The position numbers and the translations under genes are program-made. Of a stretch of 64,000 nt of DNA, positions 44,590 to 56,061 are shown in pieces. Under the pieces are notes generated by a model. The model ran no database searches. It saw nothing but the letters and a program-made list of their open reading frames with translations, and was not told where the DNA came from. Location: the NCBI GenBank assembly GCA_028455995.1, contig JABELC010000012.1:186001-250000 (forward strand), in the 5' to 3' direction. Position 1 is the first letter of the stretch. Every line of letters begins with the position of its first letter. The DNA comes from Scleromitrula shiraiana (Eukaryota > Ascomycota > Leotiomycetes > Helotiales > Sclerotiniaceae).

Positions 44590-47001
44590 ATGACGGCCCA
44601 AGTGCCCACCACCCTCCCCTTCGTCGGAGCCAAAAAATCAACATTAGAGCATCCCCTCGGACCTCTCACAGCTACCGAGATCACCGAAAGTGCAAAGATC
44701 GTTAAATCATTATGGCCCGCAGATACCAATCTTCAGTTTAAGAGTATTACTCTTCAGGAACCTAATAAATCGGATTTGGTTCCCTATCTGGCGGCGGAAC
44801 ATGAGGGGAAGGAGCTTCCTAAGGTGGCGAGGAGGAGTTTTATTTGTTATTATATTCGTAATACGGTGAGTTTGCATACTTTGTTACTTATTGGTTGAGT
44901 GTGGAAGGTTTGGATGGGTACACGACATTGGCGGTACCATGTGGCTGTCTGAGTATCGTGGATGACTTTTATTATTGGTCGATTCTACATATACACAAGA
45001 TCTCGATGTCATATGGCAATCTTCGAACTATCGACGATTTGCACTTATTGGTCTAGAAATTCATACTAATGTTGTATTTTTGTAGGACAAATTACACGAA
45101 GCTATTATCAATTTGACTACCGGGGAAGTGGAAGTCAATGTTAGGCTTGGTCCAAATGTACACAGTAATGCAGATGGAGAGGAAATTTTACAAATGGAAA
45201 AGATTGCTTTGGAGGATGAAGGTGTAAAGGCTGAAATTGCTAAACTTCAACTTCCTGAAGGAACTGTCGTTATTAGTGATCCATGGATCTATGGTGAGTT
45301 CATTTTCTTTGTACAGGGAATTCGATACCCGGCGGTCATATCACCTTGCAATAATATACTAATTTTATATTAGGATCCGATGGTATTAACGAAGGTCTCT
45401 TCACTGATGACAAACGCATGTTTCAATGCTTCCTTTACATTAGAGATCCAAAGAATCCTAATGAAGCAGATAGTAATCATTATGCTTACCCTCTTACCAT
45501 TTCTCCAGTCATCAGTGCCGAGACTATGAAGGTTACACGTATCGATATATTACCTTCGGGAGCCGATAACACAATCAAGGAGCCATCACCATTAAAGATT
45601 CAACCTCCCAACGAATATCTTCCAGAAGCTCAAACTCTTCGAACAGATCTTAAACCATTGAATGTCCTTCAACCAGAAGGTGCTTCATTCAAAGTTAGCA
45701 AATTCAGTGAGCAAGGACATACTATTGAATGGCAAAAATGGTCTTTCAAAGTTGGTTTCAATCAACGTGAAGGAATGGTTTTATATGATGTCTATTATGA
45801 TGGTCGTCCTCTCTTTTACAGATTGTCTCTTTCAGATATGAATATTCCATATGCTGATCCTCGTCACCCTTACCACAAGAAAGCTGCTTTCGATCTTGGT
45901 GATGCTGGAGCTGGCATCATGGCAAACAATCTTCAATTGGGATGTGATTGTCTCGGATCAATCCACTACCTCTCAGCAGTTCTCAATGATGACAAGGGAG
46001 GTGTTATCGATATGCCTAATGTAGTCTGCATTCATGAGCAAGATAACGGAATTGGATGGAAACATACCAATTACCGAACTGGACGTGCAGCCGTTGTTCG
46101 TAACCGAGAATTGGTTCTTCAATCCATCATCACCGTCGCAAACTACGAATACATCCTCGCATTCCTCTTCAACCAAGCCGGAGAAGTAATGTATGAAGTT
46201 CGCGCCACCGGAATCCTTTCCACCCAACCCATCGACGAAGGTATCAACGTACCATGGGGAACTGTCGTCCACCCCGGTGTCCTCGCCGCCCACCACCAAC
46301 ATATCTTTTCCCTCCGTGTGGACCCCATGGTCGACGGCCCCAACAATCGCGTAGTCTACGACGAAGCCCACGCCATGCCCCGCTCCGACTTCAACCCCCA
46401 CGGTGTTGGTTACACCGTAACCGAAACACCCATCACCCAATCCGGCGGATACGACCTCAACTCCGACCTAAACCGAACCTTCAAGATCCAAAACTCCACC
46501 ATCAAGAACCCAGTCAACGGAAAGCCAGTCAGCTATAAAATCCACGTTCCCCCCTTCCAGAAAATGCTCGCGGATAAGGAATCATACCATCATAAACGTG
46601 CCGAATTTGCAGACCACAATATCTACGTCACCTCCTACGCAGATAACGAGCTCTATGCAGGCGGGAAATACACCAATCAATCACGCGGCGGAACCGGCGT
46701 TCGCAGCTGGGCTGATCGAAAAGATAACGTACTTGATTCTGACATTGTCGTTTGGGTTCAATTTGGTATTAACCACGTCCCGAGAATTGAGGATTTCCCC
46801 GTTATGCCGGTGGAGATTATCAAGGTGGGATTGAAACCGGTTAATTTCTTCGATAAGAACCCGGCGCTCGATGTCCCACCTAGTGAGCAGAGTTTTAATA
46901 AGAGCGTGCTTGCTAGTGTGGGGCATGGACAGAGTGTGGGGGAGGCGGTTGTGGGTGCTGGTGGGGAGGTTTGCTGTGTTAAGGAGGGGAGTAAATTGTA
47001 G
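44590..47001 (+). CDS. Copper amine oxidase, peroxisomal
   Basis: Topaquinone-dependent primary amine oxidase that converts amines to aldehydes with release of ammonia and hydrogen peroxide. Three exons (44590-44865, 45086-45293, 45374-47001) give about 703 residues. The cofactor Tyr is in VANYEYIL (near residue 419), the catalytic Asp in AFDLGDAGAG (near 335, the expected 84 residues earlier), the copper His pair in HHQHIF (near 469 and 471) and the third His in INHVPRIEDFP. The N2/N3 domains precede (LPFVGAKKSTLEHPLGPLT). The C-terminus is SKL, a type 1 peroxisomal targeting signal, fitting oxidases that yield peroxide. Substrate range (methylamine, benzylamine, other amines) cannot be told. 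Codon use is strongly C-ended in the middle, suggesting good expression. Confidence 0.93.
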
Positions 47002-49454
47002 GTTGTGAGATGCGATGCCATGCGAAGCGAAGCGAAGTGAAGTGATATGGTGAGGTGAGGCAAAATCGTGGATTGGGACATTCATGAATTAGTTGATGAA
47101 TCATGGAGGCGTATATATACTTTTTCTTTCGGAATAGTTTTCTTTTTTTTTTGTTTTTTTTTGGGGGGCGTTCTTCAGGGTGAACGGGTGCGTGCGTGCA
47201 TGGGATACCAAATTGGAGAATGCCTAGCTACCATTACTGGTTTGTTTATCTTATTAAACTAAGTATGATCATTTAGCTGAAAGTTATGCTGGAATATATG
47301 TTATTGTACTCCGATTTTTTTGTCGTTTTTATTTATGTGTGTATGTGTATGTATGTATGTGTATGTGTATGTGTATGATCGAGCAGACACTAAACCAAAA
47401 TAAATGAGTACTCATGAGAGAAACACCATACCATATCAGAAGCGCCGTCGTGATGACTTACTTAATGAACATCGATCAGGGTGCTCGCTTATTCAAGATC
47501 ATCATGATCGTCCACCTCATTTGCACATCCTGCCGATTCATTTCATCGATCTGTTAGCACATTCGCGAATTGACTTATCAGCTTGCCTGATGGATTAATT
47601 GGCCTGTTAACTTCACATTGGCTAGGTCTTTATATAGCAGGGTCTTTATAGAGCAGGCTTCGCGAATTGGTTCGTCCATGTTCAGGCTAGATAGAATCGA
47701 AGAATCGATGGTATTTGGACTTGCACTGATAGCATGGAAAATCAAGAATATGCATGAGGAATGTGTGATATAATATAATATAATATGACATAATATAATA
47801 TGACATAATATGACATAAAACTTTATCTCTACACTTTCGACCTGAGGAAGTCATGTTTTCGATATAGTGTGACTGCATATTATATTTACAATTCGATATC
47901 TTGATTCATGGATCTTGTCATAAGTTGCTACATATGATGGATGCCATGTCATAATATTCTTGGGATCAATTTGGTTGATCCGGTTGGGCTTCAGATATAT
48001 GTGTATTGTTATCGTCTAATTTCTTTTCGATCAGATGAGAAGAGGGAATATGGATGGAATGGGGTGGGATGGGATGGGATGGGATGAATGAATTGTAATG
48101 TAATATATCGATCAATCAATCAATCAATCAATCAATCGATACTATAGTATTTATCAAACCGACTCAACCTCTACAATTCTCCCAACCTAGTTTCCCATTT
48201 CTCCTTCACATCTGCCAGTCATTCTCCCCAGCGTCGAGAAGGCTCGTCTCTCCAATCCAAACGCCTCTATTTTTCACCCTCTCCAATCTCCAATTATCGC
48301 GTTGATAAACTCGTCATGTACGTTTGCGCAACAAACACTTATACCAAAACGTATTACCCTCGCTCTCCGATGAAACATTGAAACATTGAAACATTGAAAC
48401 ATTGAAACATTGAAACATTGAAACATTGAAACATTCCAACTATGCATCATCATCGTAGCAAGTACTGCAGAGACTAACCTACCATGCTTGCATTCAAGAT
48501 AGCGATACCTCGATAATATATGAGAGATACTAGAGACCAGTATAATAAACACATCGCTTCAAGTTCAAGTCCAAGTCCAAGTCCAAGTCCAAGACCAAGT
48601 CCCCGCTTCGATCCCCAAATCTAAACCCGAAATCCTTCCCTCATATATTATACATCACACATCCATGAAAATAAAGTCAAACCGACTACTCCCCACCCCC
48701 ACCCCTGGTCCTTCCAACCGAGAATAGAGAATATGAATCTATCGGTACGTACTTCAATAATCGTCATATTCATATCCGTGTTGAAGTTCATTCTCATTCA
48801 TTCATCTCATTCATCTTCATCTTCATCTTCATCTTCATCTGATCTGATTTTAATTTTTATTTTGATTTTGATTTTAATCTCATTTGGTTTCCTCAAAGAA
48901 TACTAACCTAGCTAGCTTACACACACATCCAGCAAAAGTGACCTGGCCTGTGCTCCAAAACAGTATACATGTATGGTACGTTTACTTTCTTCCTCTCTCC
49001 CCCCCCCCCTCCCCAGTCTCCCTCATCCCATCCTATCAATACACTTTACTCTTCTTTTTTCTCCCCATCCCATCCGCATGACGCCAACCCACCAACAAGC
49101 AACCAAACGACTCTATACCCTCGCATTCCTCCGATTTTCATTTTCATTTTCCCCCGTTCCCGTTCATCGACCCATCGACCCATCCATTCAGCCATATCAA
49201 ATCAAAAAATCCGTTCCCATCCCGTCCAAAATCATACCATACCAAAATCTTTTTAAGTAATATAACAAAAGAAGCAAGAGAACAAGCAGCCACCCAGCCA
49301 GCCATCATGAAAACTCCCAGAGATAAACCATATCCATAATATGCACATTCCCAATACCTCACCGAGTCCATCTACCAATCTACCCATTAGTCAAAAAACA
49401 ACCTCCACCCCTATCTCGTCTCCTCTCCTCTCCTCTCCTCACCAAACCACTCCC
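47002..49454. other. Long gene-free stretch rich in microsatellites
   Basis: About 2.4 kb without a supported gene. Runs seen: T/G-rich (47140-47168), GTATGT (47337-47377), ATAATATGAC (about 47767-47817), GGGAT (48062-48086), ATCA (48109-48138), GAAACATT (48371-48435), AAGTCC (48560-48602) and TTCATC (about 48806-48840). Open frames here follow the repeats. Confidence 0.6.
48371..48435. repeat. Eight-copy octanucleotide repeat
   Basis: TGAAACAT repeated about eight times with almost no variation. The period of eight is not a multiple of three, so it cannot be a stable coding repeat. Confidence 0.9.
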
Positions 49455-52004
49455 TTACATCTCATTCAAAAACCCCCCACTCTGCGCAAACCTCGTCTGA
49501 TACTCTCTCAAATCCGCCCAATTTCTCAACTCCTCCTCCTCATCCACCACCCCATCAACCGACTGACTCCTCCCACCATTCGGACTAATCCTCTCCAATT
49601 TCATGAGAATCTCCAGGAATCTCGCCAGATAGTCTTCTGAGCGTAGAGCGAGAGGTCCTTTTCTATCTTGCGGGGTGCCGATTAGGGTTGAGGCTATTTG
49701 GCGGATTTTGTTGACCTAGAGAGTTTGTTAGTTTCTCGGTATGTAAAGGGCTATGTTATGGGGAAGAGGGAGAAAGGGAAAGGGAGGAGCGGGGATAAAC
49801 ATACAAAACTTCCTCCGTTAGGTTCCATATGTACTTGATTGATACTTCCCAATGCCTTCATAAGATCCTTTACGATACTCTCCCTCTCATTCATAACATT
49901 ATTCTCGATCGACTCCGGATTACTCATCGAAGTTTTCGGAAGCATTCCATCGAGACCCGTTGCCATGAAACCCGGCGAACCCAAATTAACTTCATCTCCC
50001 GACTTAGCCTTAAGTTGTTCATAGGCATCATGAAGACTCCAGTATTTTTCCACAATATAAGATCGAGTGCCGAGTTGACTTCCGTAGATATTGGCCTTTT
50101 GAATCTCGAATTGTAGTTGTCTTCTCTCGTCCGCATTGGTCACGCTCCATTCGCCACCGTGTGCTCTTACACCTGGGAAATCCGTCATTGGCGGAAAGTA
50201 ATTTCTGTCTGGTCCTTCGAGGTCTCCTAATTCTGAGCTTGGTTGCAGTAATAGTTCGTTTGGTGCTTGATCTAACACATGTTTTACAGCACTGAGACAT
50301 TCCGAAAGAACTCGCTTTTGTCGATTATAATCGAAGACCTCATCAATACCATATGCCATCTCCATAGTTGCTAATGGTGTACAGGCCATATAAATTTGGA
50401 TGCCAAGATTAAAACCTGTAAGTTTTGATACAAGGTTTTCGGGCTGTGGTTCAACATGGTCGACATAGATGAATTCATCATCAACTTCCATAGGCAATGG
50501 AGGATATGGTTCATTGGGTGTAGGTGGTGGGATGAGAAGTTCACCAAATGTTGCACCCAATTGTTGCATTGATCTTTTCTTATTAGTAAAGTTTCTTTTT
50601 TTATGGATATAAATAACTCACCGAATGCCAACAAACATAATCCAAAAGAGTCTTCTACCAATCTCTTGTCTGATAAAATCGACAGATTCATGTGGTTGAC
50701 CAGTATATTTGTTACCTTCATAATCACCGAAAGTGGTAGGTAAAGTTCCTACAACCATCAATCCAGGATTCTTAGCTTTATGTGCACCCAGCACTCTGAT
50801 GATACTTAAAGTTTCTCCGAAATAAAGTCGACATTGTCTCCAATTGAAAGTATATGCCCCAACCAATCCCAAGAAATAACTTGTAGCTGCATCATAAACC
50901 GATAAATTGCTATCGAGAAATCCTGGACCACGAGCGTTCACTGCAACCTTGTGGCATTTCTCAACCAAGCTAAGTGAATTTGGGAACAAAGCTTCTCGAT
51001 GTTGAGCTTTTAAATGTAATCTGGGTTTCCTTGGGAATGATGCGACCAAAATTCCAACCATAGATGCCAATAGTGCAAGGAATGACGGATTGCGGGTATC
51101 TTCTCGATCTGAAAAGGCCGCTCGGAAAGAAGGTTCATGAGGGAACGGACAAAGTGGATGTATGTAGGTGAAAAAATCGTCGATAAGTAATTGTATTGTA
51201 GAGAGAGGCGCAATTGATTCTGCAGAGAGTTTTCCATGATAAGATAAAGAAGCCAAAGTAGCAGCGGCATTATTTGGGGATGGTGGCGAGGAATAATGAC
51301 CGCCGGGTGATTCGAGTCTGCGCTTCTTAATAGCTTCCGCATGGCGATTAGGAGGACCTCGTCTTCGACTTGGTCGATCGAATGTACAAGGGATTTCTAA
51401 CGCGGCGCAAGCTCGACAAGGTGGACCGGATTCATCGCACTATTGTATCTATCATTAGTATTTATTTACCTACCCCGCAATCTAAAACTCAGTAATATCA
51501 ATTGACGAAAAGTGACGCGACACGCGACGACGATGGTGCAACAATGGTTCTTACCTTGACTTTTCTAACACTACATGAATCGCATGCTTTGCGCAATCTA
51601 TTTCCTTTTGGAGCTTCTCCAGGACCAGCACCTCCATTCATAGAAGGTGCTGGTGGAATTGGTATCTCATCATGTCCGTTTGTAACTCCCGTATTATATG
51701 AGATTTGGGGGGATTGTTGTGCAGATTGAGGATCATATTGAAATGATGGATTGACAGGTAAGTTATGTATTTGATGCTGTTGTGAATGTTGCTGCTGCTG
51801 CTGCTGCTGCTGCTGTTGTTGTTGTTGTTGTTGCTGCTGTTGTTGCTGTTGTTGCTGCTGTTGATGAAGCTGTTGTTGATGTTGATGTTGATGTTGCGCA
51901 TGTGAGATCAATGGATCTGTCGACGTAATTGCTGAACTATGCAAGGAATTTTGAAGGTTATAATTGTTACCATTTCCATTCGGTGGTGCGGGATATGCGG
52001 ACAT
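49455..52004 (-). CDS. Zn2Cys6 transcription factor with polyglutamine N-terminus
   Basis: Nuclear DNA-binding regulator, about 765 residues in four exons (52004-51555, 51439-50622, 50573-49805, 49715-49455). The N-terminus is disordered with a polyQ tract encoded at 51788-51862. The binuclear zinc cluster is CDSCSVRKVK joined across an intron to CDESGPPCRACAALEIPC, spacing C-x2-C-x6-C-x6-C-x2-C-x6-C, followed by a basic linker (RPSRRRGPPNRHAEAIKKRR). The Fungal_trans domain (PF04082) follows, with FFTYIHPLCPFPHEPSF, WRQCRLYFGETLSIIRVLGAH and RQEIGRRLFWIMF. The linker recalls fungal sugar-metabolism regulators, but I cannot assign an ortholog. All introns are 48-115 nt with GT-AG ends. Gln tract length may vary between strains. 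Confidence 0.88.
51788..51862 (-). repeat. CAG/CAA tract encoding polyglutamine
   Basis: About 25 consecutive Gln codons, a mix of CAG and CAA on the coding (minus) strand, followed upstream by a His/Gln-rich segment. The codon mixture suggests moderate stability. Confidence 0.9.
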
Positions 52005-55000
52005 GTTTTAATTTTTTTTACCCTCTCCTCTCGCTCTCTTATTCTTCGGATTCCGAATATTGGCCCCCAGATAGATACTTCGGAAAATGCTGATATTTAC
52101 CGGTTCAAAGTCGGAAGAATTGGGTGGAAGTGGGATGGATGGTGGATTAATTTTTGGGAGAACTCTGGATGAAAAAAAAAAAAAAGCTCTTAGTTTGTAT
52201 GTATAGATGGAATGGATTTGGTTTGACTTTGATGGGCTTTGCTCGGCTCGAATTATGGTGGTGGTGGTGGTGGGTGGTTGATTTTAGTACTTGCTTGTTT
52301 GTAGTAAAGATAGTTGGTTTGGATAGGCTGAATTATATAAGTGCCGAGGTGTTGTCCAATATATAATAATAAATGATAAATAATAAATAATAAATAATGA
52401 ATAATGAATAATAAATAATAAATAATAAATAAATAGTAGTTTCTAAAAAATTCAATATAGAAATATAAATCCCTTTTCTTTTTATTTTTATTTTTCTTTT
52501 TCCTTCTTCTTGTTCTTCTTCTTCTTCTTCTTTTTCCTTCTTCTTCCTCTTCTTATTCTTCTTCTTCTACTGTTTCTCTCTCTCCTTGTGTTTCTATTTT
52601 AATATATAAAATATTCAAAATATATTATACACCGGATTGAATTCCTTTTTGGGTTTAATGTTTGAATTGAGGGCGGGGGGTCAGAGAGTAGTCTCGTTTG
52701 AAATGTAAGAACCTTAACTAGACTTGATATAAGAAAAGAGTTCACAACACAGCACTCAGCACTTTCTTCGATCTTTCTTTGATTGATATTGTGATGTATA
52801 CCGATATAATACAATCAACAGGTTTAACTTTCGAGGGAAGAGAGGGGGATGAAGAGGCAAATATCCTTTTGCAATTGTGATTGAGAATGAAAGATTAGGT
52901 TAGGTAGGTAGGTGTGCCAAGGTGGTTTGATCTGATCTGATCTGGTTTGGTTTGGTTACTGAACAAGGTTTCAATTCAAATTTAACAACAACCCTTGCCT
53001 AGATAGAATTCTCCCTCAGATGATGATGGCTGTGATGGCTTGACTATTCCATACATACATAGAAAGAGAGAGAGAGGGAGAGGGAAAGAGAAAGAAAAGG
53101 GTGAAATCCATGTGAAAATCCATGGGATAAATTAATATGAGACTACCAGAATGTTAAAAAACCTGCAATCCTTCTAGAGATCCTGCAGTTGTGATTTCAT
53201 GAAGCTTGTTTCTTTATTAAATCAAAAATACTCGGAGTTGATATACAAACTGGGAATCTTCCTTGTCCACTGTGGAATCCATTCTGGATATTGAACGGCA
53301 GTGAGCATTGATCCTTGATATTAGAATTGGTGATTGATGATTTCGTATATGGAAATGCAAGGTCATTACGGTTAAGTTGATCCAAGTCGTTATGAAGTTA
53401 TTGATAGACTTGCAATCCTTTGAGTCTTGATATTGTTTGAGCATTACAATCTATTTTACTTTTAGCTGTGAAGGGATACTGCTTGGAGAATGGGGGGATT
53501 GCGGAAAGTTTCTGAAATTGGATGGAAAATGAAGCTTCAACAATGATAGATTAGATAGGGGACCGCAAGACCTTCGTAGTGATGAAAGAGATGCCAAGTC
53601 AACTAGTCGGTCAGTAATGTTACGATGATTGAAGATGTTGATCTTTTGTATCTGTTCCCTCCATATCGGTCATGTCAACCTCATAGTTTTCATACTATCA
53701 TTGATATTTTCATTAAAATCTATCAAAAAATCTTCCCAGTCCATCCCAAAATAAGTAAATAATCACTGGACACCTGACTTATTCATCTATCAGTTCAAAG
53801 ATCTGGCGGAGAGAGTGCCTTTCTAGAAAACGGAAAGATTTATTCCAATTTCTTCTAGTTTCAAACTCTATTGCTGCCCAAGACTTCTATAATCTTTGAC
53901 CTCCCCACGTGCTGCCGTCGCCATTCCTAAATGAACATTTTCAGGGCGAGCATCATTCAACATGTACTAGGATGTACTCTGTTGACGAATGAGGGGCATC
54001 TTCCGTTCCCACAAAAGCACACGCATTCATGCAGCACTTGCATTTGATTCTCCACAAAATTCTTGTGTAACTATGATAACCCTAAGTAACTCAAAGTCAT
54101 CATTATTCATGGCGTTGGCGTTGGCGTTGGTTTTGGTGAGGGATATATCCATGTTGACAAGGCAAACGAAGGTTTAAGTGGAGAGATACGAGAATAATTA
54201 TATGGATTTCATCAAATATATCGATTTTATAAGTATAAAATTCTGACATATTGAATATTTCTGAGACATCTCCAATCTCCATTTCCAAAACCCTGAAGTT
54301 TGAGGTTTTGGTATACATCTGCTGTTTGTTGTCTTTAAATGTTACGTAAAATAAAATCAACCCATTTCGGCGTTAAAACAATGAAAAGTTGAGGGATGAT
54401 GGAGCGCGAGGAGAAAATCTATTGAAGAATTCGGATATTATATTTTGCGGTAAGCTAACTACATATGAATTAGACATCTTTTTAATCTAGTGCCGCATAT
54501 GATGGAGTGGTGGTTGGGAACTGCGTTTACTCCTTCATATGGATCATATCAAAATCTTCAAAATTCAAGCACTTCAATATTTGCGTACGAGTCATGCTAA
54601 TTTTGATGTCCACAGGTCGTCGATATCTTACCATAACAATATGAATATTACATTTGATTATTTTCATCCAAAAATATCTACGTTATAGAGTATATTCCTT
54701 GTAAAGTTTCAAAGTTTGATCGAAAAATGTTAATTTATGCTATCTATTCTATTATTACCATCACATACAACTATATCCATGAACTTGTATCACTAGCATA
54801 GATCTTATGCCACTCAACACCAAGAACATTGAACCCCGAACCTCGAAAAGACGCGACGCTCTAAACGCTGATTAAAGTTCAACACTTTACTCTAATTCAC
54901 CTCCTACAATGTAAATTTCATCTATTATCCTTTCATGATGCTTGGTTTCTATTCACCGCTAGATAAAAAAGTATAGGATTCGGGATCATTTGAGGGTACC

Positions 55001-55911
55001 TTTCTATACATACATACATCAGCTAATGCTTTACTTACATCACTTACCCTATTAGGTGTCTTGGCTATGATTAGCCGACCTGATCTTCATATCATTCATA
55101 TCTGACTATGAAGACAGTGAACTGGGGAAGAGGGAAACGTAATCCATGACAACTCACTGCAGAAGAGTCTTTTCCTTCTTGAGAAATTAGATCTTCTAGG
55201 CTACAGTATACTGTACAGAAACCTCTCTTTGAAAAATTGAACGTCGTAACGAGAAAGAGAGAGAAAAAATAGAAAAAAATACCAGCCGCCAAATCGAAAT
55301 CTAGATCGCATAGTAAATCTTCCCGTTTACACCCAGATTATCTTATGAATTGTTAACCAATGATTAAATCTCTCAATATCGAAGAAGAATTCTGTTAATC
55401 ATTGCGATGACATCGAGCGTTACTGACGGGTCCACGACCCTAAATCTTTAGTTTTAGACGTCACTCATTAATTTGATCGCTTCTTTATAAATTATCGCCC
55501 ACAACTTTATATGGGATCATACATATATCTATCCACCATCGAAAGCACTGAAGATTTTCAAACTTCTACAACTCCATCTGCAGCGGAATATACAGTATAG
55601 TATGTAAGTACAGATTCGAAAAGAAACCTATATTCAATAATCGACTCTTCTTGCACAGCAAGCAGGAAAGGCGGTTAGAGTATTCAGCGGCCTCGCAGCA
55701 AAAGTCGATTACATCAAACTCTAATACTGTATCTCACCATAAACGAGGCTTGAAATCTCCCCATCCGAAGAAATATTCATCTCCAAGAATCAACGAGAAA
55801 CGCAAGGAGCATAGGGCAAACCAACTATAAATACATATGTAACTTATATGGCACCGATAACTTGCCAGTCATCAATACAAACGACGAACAACAAATAGGT
55901 ACATACAGCAC
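52005..55911. other. Long gene-free stretch
   Basis: Begins with the promoter of the zinc-cluster gene. Holds an AATAAT run (about 52366-52436), a long TTC/CTT pyrimidine tract (about 52485-52600) and a GA-rich run (about 53063-53095). No frame with recognisable protein features on either strand. Confidence 0.55.
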
Positions 55912-56061
55912 TACATCTATATCTACATCTACATCTACATCTACATCTACATCTACATCTACATCTACATCTACATCTACATCTACTACATCTACATCTA
56001 CATCTACATCTACATCTACATCTACATCTACATCTACATCTACATCTACATCTACATCTAC
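55912..56061. repeat. Hexanucleotide ATCTAC microsatellite
   Basis: About 24 units of ATCTAC with one three-base slip near 55984. Because the unit is two codons long, frames on both strands stay open (Ser-Thr on one strand, Cys-Arg on the other); these are not credible proteins. Confidence 0.95.

Noticed and set aside
45973..46440. 155-codon minus-strand frame inside the amine oxidase gene
   Set aside because: Shadow of the C-ended codon use of the real gene.
48371..48602. Regular repeats that could suggest a CRISPR array
   Set aside because: Contiguous short-unit tandem repeats without spacers in a eukaryotic genome.
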